64,000 bases of DNA, taken from NCBI GenBank assembly GCA_913775525.1, contig CAJYLH010000022.1:124001-188000 (forward strand), written 5' to 3'. The stretch's first letter is position 1, and the number at the start of each line of letters is the position of its first letter. Below, one piece after another: positions 19,111-27,072 of this stretch. Both the position numbers and the translations under genes were made by a program. This DNA is from an uncultured Chryseobacterium sp. (GTDB lineage Bacteria; Bacteroidota; Bacteroidia; Flavobacteriales; Weeksellaceae). The notes below the pieces were generated by a model. It saw nothing but the letters and a program-made list of their open reading frames with translations, was not told the origin of the DNA and did not search any database.

Positions 19111-19848
19111 CTAGAAAAAATAATAGGTAAATCTTAAACTTGGGTAATAAATAGTACCCAGATAATTTAGCTGATGCACATAGCTTTTACCGCTGTAGTT
19201 CCAGGTGTATTGATAATGGGATTCTTTAGACTGGATTTTCTGGACAGGAATATTGATGGATAACCCTAAGTCATATTGGTTTCTCGTGCCAAAATTCAGA
19301 CCAAATCCTATATTGGTACTAATGGTATAGCTTTTTTCTCCCAGGTTCGTATTGTAAAAATTTTCAAAGTAAATTGTTTCTTTGATGCCTTCCTGAGCTT
19401 CTCCGTTCCCTTCATTGTAGCTCATGACATTGTTATTATAATCTGCACCTACACTGGCTTCAATATAGACCGAACCTGTATTCACAGAAAACAATCTTCT
19501 GTATCCTACGTATAATGAAATGCAGTCATATTTCTGGCCAACCGTTTCTTTGTTCGTAAACGGAATTTCCGGCTCATTGATATTATACTGATATTCTATT
19601 TTTTTTCTTGTATACAGCAGGTCTGCAAACAATTTGTTTTCTTCATCCAGGTTTTTGGAAAGCCTTGCCCCAAGATACAGAGATAAAGGTATATTAGGTT
19701 TAAAGTGGCTTTTGTCGGTTGAGCGTGAATTTCTATACATATTGGCTCCCGAACCAACAGTAAGACCTAAGGAATAGCTGGATTGAGCATAAAAATTTCC
19801 GGTGAAAAGGAACAAAGATAATAGAAGAGTATTTAAAAGTACTTTCAT
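19111..19848 (-). CDS. Predicted outer-membrane beta-barrel protein
   Basis: A 245-residue protein with a signal peptide (MKVLLNTLLLSLFLFTGNFYAQ). Alternating strands with Tyr/Phe follow (SLYLGARLS, CISLYVGYRRLF, TNIGFGLNFGTRNQYDLGLSINIP), and it ends in an aromatic strand (SLRFTYYFF). The pattern resembles small barrel proteins of the outer-membrane beta-barrel superfamily. It shares no operon partner except the T9SS cargo gene 54 bp upstream, with which it may be cotranscribed. Function unknown. Confidence 0.75.
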   Translation of the reverse strand: MKVLLNTLLLSLFLFTGNFYAQSSYSLGLTVGSGANMYRNSRSTDKSHFKPNIPLSLYLGARLSKNLDEENKLFADLLYTRKKIEYQYNINEPEIPFTNKETVGQKYDCISLYVGYRRLFSVNTGSVYIEASVGADYNNNVMSYNEGNGEAQEGIKETIYFENFYNTNLGEKSYTISTNIGFGLNFGTRNQYDLGLSINIPVQKIQSKESHYQYTWNYSGKSYVHQLNYLGTIYYPSLRFTYYFF

Positions 19849-19902
19849 ATTCTGTTTTGATTAAAGACTTCCTGCAGGACGTGCAGGAAGTCTGTTTGAT
19901 GT

Positions 19903-20964
19903 TTAATCTTTGATTATTTTTTTGCTCAGCCTTTTGCCGTTACTGTCTATGAGTATGAAATACTCTCCTTTTGGAAGGGAAGAAAGATCAATCTTTAATG
20001 ATTTTGAATTTCCTCTGTTAACCTGACCGTTATATACATCTTTTACTTTTTTTCCTGAGAAGTTGTAAATCTGGATATTGGTATTTCCTTCTGAAAGGTT
20101 GTTTGAGAAATCTATAGTAATGAAATCGGAAGTAGGATTCGGATAAACATTAAATTGATATTCATTTTTAGCCACAGCCAGATCGGTATTAGCTGACATT
20201 TTAGCAGCATTGGCCTTAGTATCCGGTGCACCGTCGCCCTCAATCTGTACAGATACCTCATCTAATGAGATGCTCTGGTCTACTGGGAACTTTAACGTAA
20301 GTCCGGTTATAACCACATAGATTTCATCTCCGGTATTGACTACTTCAAATTTAGATTTAATCTCCTCAGTAACCAGCTCTCCTTTAAATATCAGCCCGTT
20401 ATCCGTTACTTTTACAGTGATCTGATGAAGGATTTCCGAATCATCCATGGTCTCATCCTCAATGAAATTCACAGTGTCATCAGTTGGCTTCCAGATTGAA
20501 AAACGAAGATCTGAATAAAAACCATTGTTCTTTTTCAGTCTTATTTTTCCGTTAATATTAGGAATTGCCACAGCATGGGAATCTTCATCAAAGATAGATG
20601 GTGCAGCCTTGATTTCCGATTCTTCAATAGTCTCTTCAGCCTCATCTGTCTGAGGTAAAAAAAACTCATCGAAAAGGGTGATGACTTCTCCCCTGGAGCA
20701 GATTCTTTTATTAACACCGCCTTGTGCCCAGACCCCGTTATCTCCTCGGGAAGCCTTTTGCCAGGCACAGTTTTTAATTTTTTCGGCATACGCATATCCG
20801 CAGTTACCGGTCGTCTGAGAAGCAAACAATCCTGTAAAAACCCTTGCTGTTGCATGGTATTTCTTGTTCCACCATTTGCAGTTTTTTCTTTCTGATGTGC
20901 TCCAGCCGGCGTAGATGCTACTGGAAAATACCAGTATAAAAAAAATCGAGATTAGTTTTTTCAT
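19903..20964 (-). CDS. Secreted protein with T9SS type A sorting domain
   Basis: A 353-residue protein with a signal peptide (MKKLISIFFILVFSSSIYAG). The N-terminal third is Cys/Trp-rich (NCKWWNK, GNCGYAYAEKIKNCAWQ). The middle (about 120-260) looks beta-rich and acidic. The last 80 residues are a type A sorting domain: FNVYPNPTSDFITIDF, IYNFSGKKV, LSSLPKGEYFILI and a basic end KRLSKKIIKD. This tail directs export through the type IX system and is cleaved. The passenger domain is not recognised. A second T9SS cargo lies at 60055; no T9SS machinery is in the window. Confidence 0.88.
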   Translation of the reverse strand: MKKLISIFFILVFSSSIYAGWSTSERKNCKWWNKKYHATARVFTGLFASQTTGNCGYAYAEKIKNCAWQKASRGDNGVWAQGGVNKRICSRGEVITLFDEFFLPQTDEAEETIEESEIKAAPSIFDEDSHAVAIPNINGKIRLKKNNGFYSDLRFSIWKPTDDTVNFIEDETMDDSEILHQITVKVTDNGLIFKGELVTEEIKSKFEVVNTGDEIYVVITGLTLKFPVDQSISLDEVSVQIEGDGAPDTKANAAKMSANTDLAVAKNEYQFNVYPNPTSDFITIDFSNNLSEGNTNIQIYNFSGKKVKDVYNGQVNRGNSKSLKIDLSSLPKGEYFILIDSNGKRLSKKIIKD

Positions 20965-21466
20965 AAATTTTTGTAAAAGATAGCCTACTTTCAGTTTATT
21001 TTTAGTCGCTGTTTCGGTATGTCCGACTTATGAAAGAAAATTGGATACACTAAAAATAGTGGCATTTAACAATATTTCCTGTCAATAAATCTTCCGTTAC
21101 ATAGTTTCGTGGTCATTTAGTTTTTGTCAGAGATGGGTAGGTAAAGGCTATCCGTAAGATTCTGTCATTTTCAAATATAGTTAATTATCCATTCCAAAAG
21201 TTATTTTAAGCGTAAAAAGCGGGAATTTAATTTTAAAGTATTGGAAATTAGTTGGTTAAATGTGGTATTTTATCTCGTTTATGTGATTTTATAATCATTT
21301 TAGATGCTTCTCTCAATTGTTTTCATTCAGTCAGATCTCTATTTTTGACTTAATTTCTACTTGTTCACTTTTAGCACGTATTGGTATAAAAGTATAATAT
21401 GATAAATGACAAATAAAAAACCGCTCCTCAGGAGCGGTTTCATTATAAACTTGTTTGGATTTCAAA
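20965..21466. other. 500-bp gene-poor gap
   Basis: AT-rich sequence with no convincing gene. On the minus strand TATATTTG near 21173-21180 could be a -7 element for the T9SS cargo gene, which would give a 5' leader of about 200 bases. The right end holds the terminator of the leader-peptide gene (21418-21440). A 68-codon open frame at 21331-21537 overlaps that gene in another frame and looks like chance. Confidence 0.5.
21416..21441 (-). terminator. Terminator of the double-glycine peptide gene
   Basis: AAACCGCTCC and GGAGCGGTTT pair around a 3-base loop and are followed by a T-tract on the minus strand, 26 bp after the stop. Confidence 0.85.
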
Positions 21467-21628
21467 TCAGATGGAATTATCCGGGCATTTGAAGTCATCA
21501 CTGCATGTTGCACAGATAAGGGTGTTACCACATGCATACATGCATAATTCCGGCTCAGGAAGCGGTTTAATTCCTCCTCCTGAAATTCCTTTTAATTGGC
21601 CTTTGCTTAGTTTTTTTAAATTTTTCAT
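21467..21628 (-). CDS. Double-glycine leader, cysteine-rich 'bacteriocin-like' peptide 1
   Basis: A 53-residue peptide starting MKNLKKLSKGQLKGISGG. The leader has the pattern LxxLSxxxLxxIxGG expected for cleavage after Gly-Gly by a C39-peptidase ABC exporter. The core (from about residue 19) contains five cysteines at 29, 33, 39, 42 and 48 (CMYAC, CATC, then C), and a PLPEPEL stretch. Similar leaders are seen on many short Chryseobacterium peptides that databases call bacteriocin-like; no activity is proven. It has a strong terminator. No exporter or modification enzyme is visible within the window. The second such peptide is at 40779. Confidence 0.82.
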   Translation of the reverse strand: MKNLKKLSKGQLKGISGGGIKPLPEPELCMYACGNTLICATCSDDFKCPDNSI

Positions 21629-21742
21629 ACTGATTTAATTAAAAATTTGATAGTTATGTAAATATAGACAAAAAATTAATTCATAAAACAGATGTGGTAT
21701 CCTTTCTTTAAAAAACTTTTTCAGCAACGAGCACAGGTATAA

Positions 21743-22693
21743 TTATTTCTTGATCAGGCCCAGTTCTATCAGCCTCTCATGAAGGAATTCCCCGGCAGTG
21801 GTATCTTCAAACAATTTAGGATGGTTTTCATCCACACAGTTTTCAAGCGCATTCAGAGGCATGGAGCTTACCGGGTGCATGAAGAATGGGATGGAATATC
21901 TTGACGTTCCCCATAATTCTCTCGGCGGATTGACCACGCGATGAATGGTAGATTTCAATTTATTGTTGGTATGCCGGGAAAGCATATCGCCGACATTGAT
22001 CATCAGTTCATCCGGTTCGGCAATGGCATCGATCCATTCCCCTTTATGGTTCTGAACCTGGAGGCCTTTACCCTGGGCTCCCATTAAAAGGGTAATAAGG
22101 TTAATATCTCCGTGTGCTGCTGCCCTTACCGCATCATCCGGCTCCTGGGTAATCGGCGGGTAGTGGATAGGCCTTAAGATAGAATTGCCTTCCGCGATTT
22201 TATCATCAAAATAAAATTCATACAGACCGAGATGCAGGGCAAGTGCCCTCAATACGTACTGCCCGGTTTTTTCAAGCATCTGATAGGCCTCTTTCCCAAC
22301 TTCATTGAATTCAGGAAGCTCTTCTACGATAACGTTATCAGGGTATTCGCTTTTGTATTTTGAGTCTTCAGACACATACTGGCCGAAATGCCAGAATTCT
22401 TTCAGGTCTCCTTTCTTGAAGCCTTTGGCGGTTTCTTTACCGAATCCTACATACCCTCTCTGTCCTCCGATCCCCGGGATCTCATACTTCTGTTTCGTTT
22501 CCGCAGGGAGCTCAAAAAAGTTTTTCACCTCTTCATAGAGTTCATCTACCAACTTGTCATCAAGAAAATGGCCTTTTAAGGCAACAAAACCAATTTCTTC
22601 ATAAGCTTTTCCGATTTCATTTACAAATTTCTGTTTGCGTTCCGGGTCACCCGAAAGGAAATCACGCAGGTCTACACTAGGTATTTTGTCCAT
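21743..22693 (-). CDS. 2-oxoglutarate/Fe(II) oxygenase, isopenicillin N synthase family
   Basis: A 316-residue enzyme with the two-domain plan of plant-type 2OG dioxygenases. The N-terminal DIOX_N part includes IPSVDLRDFLSG and GRAYEEIGFVALKGH-like sequence. The iron ligands are His194 and Asp196 (HGDINLITLL) and His251 (STIHRVVNP). RYSIPFF provides the Arg/Ser that binds the co-substrate carboxylate. Bacterial members of this family are widespread and their substrates are mostly unknown; no beta-lactam biosynthesis genes are present, so the family name should not be read as function. It appears monocistronic. Confidence 0.88.
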   Translation of the reverse strand: MDKIPSVDLRDFLSGDPERKQKFVNEIGKAYEEIGFVALKGHFLDDKLVDELYEEVKNFFELPAETKQKYEIPGIGGQRGYVGFGKETAKGFKKGDLKEFWHFGQYVSEDSKYKSEYPDNVIVEELPEFNEVGKEAYQMLEKTGQYVLRALALHLGLYEFYFDDKIAEGNSILRPIHYPPITQEPDDAVRAAAHGDINLITLLMGAQGKGLQVQNHKGEWIDAIAEPDELMINVGDMLSRHTNNKLKSTIHRVVNPPRELWGTSRYSIPFFMHPVSSMPLNALENCVDENHPKLFEDTTAGEFLHERLIELGLIKK

Positions 22694-22766
22694 TTTTAGA
22701 AATTTAACGAACGGCTAAATTACATTTTTTTTGGCTTAAATGATTTTTAAATAGGTATATATAAAC

Positions 22767-22774
22767 TAAATTTG
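22767..22774 (+). promoter_or_regulatory. -7 promoter element of menD
   Basis: TAAATTTG, followed by CC, ends 4 bp before the ATG at 22779. Transcription would start at or next to the start codon, so the mRNA may be leaderless. Confidence 0.45.
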
Positions 22775-22778
22775 CCTT

Positions 22779-24455
22779 ATGAAAAAATATTCTTCCAAAA
22801 GAAGCATTCAGATACTGGCGCACCTTCTCAGACAATACGGAATTTCAGATGTGGTGATTTCCCCGGGTTCCAGGAATGCTCCTCTTGCCATTCATTTTTC
22901 GGAAGTAGATGGGTTCAATTGCTACAGCATTGTGGATGAAAGGAGTGCGGCTTTTGTCGGATTGGGCATGGCGATGAGTGAGAAGAAACCGGTTGCCATT
23001 ACCTGCACCAGCGGATCGGCAGCAGCCAATTATTATCCGGCCGTCACCGAAGCTTTTTACCGGAATATCCCGATGCTGATCCTGACGGCTGACCGTCCGA
23101 CGGATTATGTCGATATTTTTGACGGGCAGACCATCCGCCAGAACCATCTATTCCAGCAGCATTCCTACGGGGATTTCCAGATGGTGGAAGACAGTAAGGA
23201 GAATGCGGAAGAACTTAATTTTGACATCATTAAAAAGGCCATCGAACTCTGTTTTGAAAAACAGGGACCGGTCCATATCAATATTCCCCTGGAAGAACCT
23301 CTGTACCATCTGGTTTCGGAGATCCCGACTTTCCCTACCGTTGAAAAAACGATCAGGACTAAAGAGTATGAGATCCCTTCCAACCTGGTGGCAGACTGGA
23401 ATACTTCCAAAAGGATCATGATCCTGGTAGGAACCCGGGATTATAGTGCAGAACTGGAAAGCCAGCTTTCGCAGCTTGTTAAAAATCACTCTGCGGTAGT
23501 CCTGAGCGAAGTGAACTCGAACCTGTACCATGAAAAGTTTTTCAGGCATATCGACCGCTATATCTATAACTTTACGGATGAAGATTATAAAACCTATGCG
23601 CCGGACCTGCTGATTACAGTAGGGCAGAATGTTGTTTCTAAAAAGGTGAAGCAGTTCCTGAGGAGCGCGCATCCCAAACAGCACTGGCATCTGGATGAGG
23701 TATGGCAGCCGGATACCTATCTCGCCCTCACAGAAAAGATAGAAGTGAAGCCGGAAGCATTTTTTTCAAAGCTTCTCAAAATGATCAATCTCGAGCCAAG
23801 GCCTTATTTTAACCTTTGGGATGTTTTAAGGGATAAAAAGGATGCTAGGCATGAGCAGTACCTGAACCTGGTGGAGTTTTCGGATTTTTATTTCTTCAAT
23901 AAAACGTCCCAGACCATACCGGAGAACTATAATGTCCATTTCAGCAACAGTTCAGCGATCCGCTATGCACAGCTGTTTGATTACGGAAAACGGAGGATCT
24001 ATTGCAACAGGGGCACCAGCGGAATCGACGGTTCAACTTCCACAGCAATGGGCTTTGCCATCAAAAATCCAAATCCTACCGTCCTGATTACGGGAGACCT
24101 GAGTTTCTTCTATGATATCAACGGGCTATGGAACCAGTATATCCCGCCTTTTGTAAGGGTCATTATCTTCAATAACGGGGAAGGGAATATATTTAAGATT
24201 ATTCCGGGTCCGGGCAATGCCAACCCAAATACGCTGGATGAATTCATTGCGACAAGGCATCACAAAAATGCCGAGCTTCTGGCCAAGCATTTCGGATTTT
24301 CCTACAGTAAAGTAGATGATGAGGCTACGCTCGACAGGGTTCTGGAGAATTTCTTCAAGGCAGATATGCAGCCTAAGATCCTGGAAGTGAATACGGCGGG
24401 CAAAAGCAACGCTTCCGTCCTGAAATCATATTTCAGTTTTGTCAAAGATAATTAA
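22779..24455 (+). CDS. menD: MenD, SEPHCHC synthase (menaquinone biosynthesis)
   Basis: A 558-residue thiamine-diphosphate enzyme that joins isochorismate and 2-oxoglutarate (2-succinyl-5-enolpyruvyl-6-hydroxy-3-cyclohexene-1-carboxylate synthase). The N-terminal part has DVVISPGSRNAPLAIHF and the ThDP-activating glutamate region DERSAAFVGLGMA. TCTSGSAAANYYPAVTEA and LILTADRP are conserved MenD blocks. The C-terminal ThDP/metal motif begins GDLSFFYDINGLWN and extends to IIFNNGEGNIF. Menaquinone is the likely donor for the alternative complex III encoded at 49397-57802. The gene overlaps the convergent pabC-like gene by 14 bp at the 3' end. Confidence 0.97.
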   Translation: MKKYSSKRSIQILAHLLRQYGISDVVISPGSRNAPLAIHFSEVDGFNCYSIVDERSAAFVGLGMAMSEKKPVAITCTSGSAAANYYPAVTEAFYRNIPMLILTADRPTDYVDIFDGQTIRQNHLFQQHSYGDFQMVEDSKENAEELNFDIIKKAIELCFEKQGPVHINIPLEEPLYHLVSEIPTFPTVEKTIRTKEYEIPSNLVADWNTSKRIMILVGTRDYSAELESQLSQLVKNHSAVVLSEVNSNLYHEKFFRHIDRYIYNFTDEDYKTYAPDLLITVGQNVVSKKVKQFLRSAHPKQHWHLDEVWQPDTYLALTEKIEVKPEAFFSKLLKMINLEPRPYFNLWDVLRDKKDARHEQYLNLVEFSDFYFFNKTSQTIPENYNVHFSNSSAIRYAQLFDYGKRRIYCNRGTSGIDGSTSTAMGFAIKNPNPTVLITGDLSFFYDINGLWNQYIPPFVRVIIFNNGEGNIFKIIPGPGNANPNTLDEFIATRHHKNAELLAKHFGFSYSKVDDEATLDRVLENFFKADMQPKILEVNTAGKSNASVLKSYFSFVKDN

Positions 24456-25080
24456 GGTCTGAATATTCTTCATTTCCGGGCAGGTTGACGATCTTGTGGA
24501 TGGGATAGATGAAATTTTCATCAAAATCATTCAGGGCATTGATCAGCTGAAAATGAGAAAACTCTTTGATATTCTGAAGCGTAATATCCCGCTCCTTGAT
24601 TTTTTTCGTCTTCAGGAGGTGCTGCCTCTGTACTCCGTTCAGCAGGTAAGTGGAGGGAGTAAACCATTCTTTACCCTTCAGGAAAAGGAGGTTGGAGTAT
24701 GAAGTGTCCGTGATATGGTTGTTTTTAACGATGATGATTTCCTCAGCCTTAGCTTTCATCTTCATCATATCAAGTTCCCTTCTGTTTTCAAATTTAAAGG
24801 AATAATCATAGCTGTTGTTTTCCACAAGCTGGAAGCTTCCGATCTCCGGGATGGCATATGGAATCATCTGTGTCCTGATCTTTTTGTCCAGGTCATAGGT
24901 AATCCTCAGTTTAAAAAGGCCGTCTTCCTCATGGTTGAGATGTTCATAGATCTTTTCTAAATTGATGGAATCCCCGTTTTTTCCGAAATGGGAGAAGGTA
25001 TCATCAACCCGTTTCTGATGAAGGCCGAGAAGAAAAACTTCCTGGTCCTCTACTTTAATACTTTCAATGAATTGGTACAT
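24442..25080 (-). CDS. Class IV aminotransferase, aminodeoxychorismate lyase-like
   Basis: A 212-residue PLP-fold-IV protein, short for PabC (about 270). It has the TDTSYSNLLFLKG-type motif (residues around 120) and TYLLNGVQRQHLLK, which corresponds to the conserved loop binding the cofactor phosphate. It lies directly downstream of pabB (17-bp overlap), so it most likely releases pyruvate from aminodeoxychorismate to give p-aminobenzoate for folate. The N-terminus (MYQFIESIKVEDQEVFLLGLHQKRVDDTF) matches the family start. Its tail overlaps menD on the other strand by 14 bp. Confidence 0.85.
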   Translation of the reverse strand: MYQFIESIKVEDQEVFLLGLHQKRVDDTFSHFGKNGDSINLEKIYEHLNHEEDGLFKLRITYDLDKKIRTQMIPYAIPEIGSFQLVENNSYDYSFKFENRRELDMMKMKAKAEEIIIVKNNHITDTSYSNLLFLKGKEWFTPSTYLLNGVQRQHLLKTKKIKERDITLQNIKEFSHFQLINALNDFDENFIYPIHKIVNLPGNEEYSDLNYL

Positions 25081-26044
25081 AAATTTTATTTTTCATTTCC
25101 TCATACTCGTCTTCCAGACGGCTCATGTGGGTAATTCCGCCACCACTTTTAAAATACAGCTGATCGCCTTCGCGTTCAATAAAGCGGATCATGACACAGC
25201 TGTCCAGGTTCTGCCCGTCAAACCAGCCGCAGACCCCGGTATAAAAACCCCGGTCATAGCCTTCCGCATCCAGGATGACTTCCAGCGTCTTCGATTTCGG
25301 TGCGCCCAGAATTGATCCTGCGGGGAGCAGTTGCTGCATCATGCTGCCTAATCTTCCGGCAAATTCCGGCTTCACCGTTCCTGAAATTTCCGAACTCATA
25401 GCCAGCAGGTCTTTTTGCCGGGTCTTGATGAAATCAATATGCTGGAACCGGTCTACTTTGACGTGATCCGAAACCCTGCTCAGGTCATTCCTCAAAAGAT
25501 CCACTACCGTATAATGCTCTGCCTTCTCCTTTTTGTCGTTTTTCAGGATTTCTGCGGCATTCTCAAGGGAAGCATCTATGGTGCCTTTCATAGGATAGGT
25601 AAAAATCTTACCGTCAATAATCTTTACAAAAGTTTCAGGAGAAAAAAATACGAAAAAATCTTTATAAAATACCTTGTACTTTGCATGGGAATGGTAAAAA
25701 ATTTCTCTTAATGAAAGCCTGGTTTCAATCGGGGTTTTCCGGGTGTAATTGATCAGGTATGAGTTACCGAACTTAAGGTTTCTTTGTACCTCATCAAAGC
25801 CTATCCTGAAGCTTTCCAGGGTTTCCGGATAGGTTCTCCAGCCTACTTCTTTTTCCAGTGTGCGGATTTCTTTTCCGGTATTGGAGAAGTGCTCGAAATC
25901 AATCAGCAGTCCGGCGGCTTCCAGCTCACTTTCCTGAAAGACCTCAACCTGCGATGCGAGGAAATCGATCATAAAGAAATAAGGAACCTTCCGCAGGGAA
26001 AGCTCATCCATCTCCATAAATTTTTGATGATTTGCAGAAAACAT
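25064..26044 (-). CDS. pabB: Aminodeoxychorismate synthase component I (PabB-like)
   Basis: A 326-residue chorismate-binding enzyme without the N-terminal extra domain of long PabB. Conserved blocks are YLINYTRKTPIET, TYPMKGTID, DLLRNDLSRV, MSSEISGTVKPE, LPAGSILGAPKSKTLEVI and YDRGFYTGVCGWF. It adds an amino group to chorismate with a glutaminase partner (PabA), which is not in the window. The 3' end overlaps the lyase gene by 17 bp, supporting a two-gene pabB-pabC operon. A -7 element lies 4 bp before the ATG, so the message may be leaderless. Confidence 0.93.
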   Translation of the reverse strand: MFSANHQKFMEMDELSLRKVPYFFMIDFLASQVEVFQESELEAAGLLIDFEHFSNTGKEIRTLEKEVGWRTYPETLESFRIGFDEVQRNLKFGNSYLINYTRKTPIETRLSLREIFYHSHAKYKVFYKDFFVFFSPETFVKIIDGKIFTYPMKGTIDASLENAAEILKNDKKEKAEHYTVVDLLRNDLSRVSDHVKVDRFQHIDFIKTRQKDLLAMSSEISGTVKPEFAGRLGSMMQQLLPAGSILGAPKSKTLEVILDAEGYDRGFYTGVCGWFDGQNLDSCVMIRFIEREGDQLYFKSGGGITHMSRLEDEYEEMKNKIYVPIH

Positions 26045-26048
26045 TCGG

Positions 26049-26056
26049 CAAAAGTA
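26049..26056 (-). promoter_or_regulatory. -7 promoter element of pabB
   Basis: TACTTTTG, followed by C, on the minus strand, only 4 bp before the ATG at 26044. It is divergent from the element at 26069-26076. Confidence 0.5.
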
Positions 26057-26068
26057 CTTATTGATGTT

Positions 26069-26076
26069 TACTTTTG
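26069..26076 (+). promoter_or_regulatory. -7 promoter element of the downstream membrane protein gene
   Basis: TACTTTTG, followed by C, on the plus strand, 15 bp before the ATG at 26092. The two elements are 12 bp apart and point outward. Confidence 0.5.
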
Positions 26077-26091
26077 CATAAAAATTTTTTG

Positions 26092-26853
26092 ATGCAGAAC
26101 AAATATCCTCAGAAACCGGGAATTGATTTTATACTGAAGCAGGCATTTTTCTACTGGAGCAGAACGCTGATGTTCCAGCTGATGTTCTCCGTCATCTATT
26201 TCGGAATCCTTTTTACCGTTATATTTTACTTTGATGCCCGTTACGGGATCATACAGCAATATATGGACGCTGCTGCTGTTTACGCGAAAGGGGGAGGCCT
26301 GGAACAGTATAGTGCTCAGATGGCTAAAATGGTTTCTGACAAAGGGTTCCAGGTGTTTTCATGGTCCCTTATCGGGACACTGGTTTTTTTATATCCGCTT
26401 AATCTCGGGTTTTATCAGATCTTCAGGAAAATTGATCTTGGTGAGAAACTGGAAATCGGGGATTTACTGGCAGGATACCAGGGAATTAATTTTTTCCGGT
26501 ATGTCTCTTACTATATTTTCTGGTTCTTTGTGTATGCTTACACAGCACAAACGATCATTCTTGCTGTTGTATGGGTATATGTAACCTTATTGGTTGCGCC
26601 TCTGATGTTTTTTATGGACAGGCGGATTTTTGAAGCCATTTCCTTGAATGTAAAAGCGTTGCGGATGTACTTCCTGGAAATCACGGTGTGCATTATCGTG
26701 GCTGTACTCTTTAAATATGCCGGACTGCTGCTGTTCTTTTTCGGGGTCCTCTTTACATTCCCTTTCTGGAATGCTATGATCTATTCTTTATACCAGATTA
26801 TCTTTTCCGAAAAACACCTTCCGGGAAGAAATAATGAATCATCAGGGTATTGA
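26092..26853 (+). CDS. Multi-pass membrane protein, function unknown
   Basis: A 253-residue protein. I start it at the ATG at 26092 (MQNKYPQKPGIDFILK); an upstream TTG at 26074 lies inside the promoter element. Hydrophobic segments occur near LMFQLMFSVIYFGILFTVIFYF, FSWSLIGTLVFLYPL, FFRYVSYYIFWFFVYAYTAQTII/LAVVWVYVTLLVAPLMFF and ITVCIIVAVLFKYAGLLLFFFGVLFTF. The segment FMDRRIFEAISLNVKALRMYFLEIT before the last helices resembles DUF975/glycerophosphoryl-diester-type membrane-domain proteins, but I am not certain. No enzyme motif is seen. Confidence 0.72.
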   Translation: MQNKYPQKPGIDFILKQAFFYWSRTLMFQLMFSVIYFGILFTVIFYFDARYGIIQQYMDAAAVYAKGGGLEQYSAQMAKMVSDKGFQVFSWSLIGTLVFLYPLNLGFYQIFRKIDLGEKLEIGDLLAGYQGINFFRYVSYYIFWFFVYAYTAQTIILAVVWVYVTLLVAPLMFFMDRRIFEAISLNVKALRMYFLEITVCIIVAVLFKYAGLLLFFFGVLFTFPFWNAMIYSLYQIIFSEKHLPGRNNESSGY

Positions 26854-27072
26854 TCTAACGGATAATGTACAATCCTGAATAAAACACGGTATAAGGCTGT
26901 ATTTCATTAAACGTATTCTCCTGTAAGGGATTACTATGGCACGTTTTTTAGTGTTTCATCCTTGACTTTACACAGCAGGAGGATTTATGATATAAAAGCA
27001 TGTCGGCAGGATTATGATGCAGTGTATGGGTTATTTTCCTAATTTTAAAAATCAAATCAAAATACGATACAC

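Noticed and set aside
21331-21537. 68-codon minus-strand frame across the double-glycine peptide gene
   Set aside because: It is out of frame with the leader peptide, passes through the terminator hairpin and has no recognisable pattern.
21743-22693. Beta-lactam biosynthesis from the isopenicillin N synthase-like gene
   Set aside because: No ACV synthetase or acyltransferase genes nearby; the family is broad and the name reflects the fold only.
26074-26091. TTG start at 26074 for the membrane protein
   Set aside because: It lies within the -7 promoter element; the ATG at 26092 is better.
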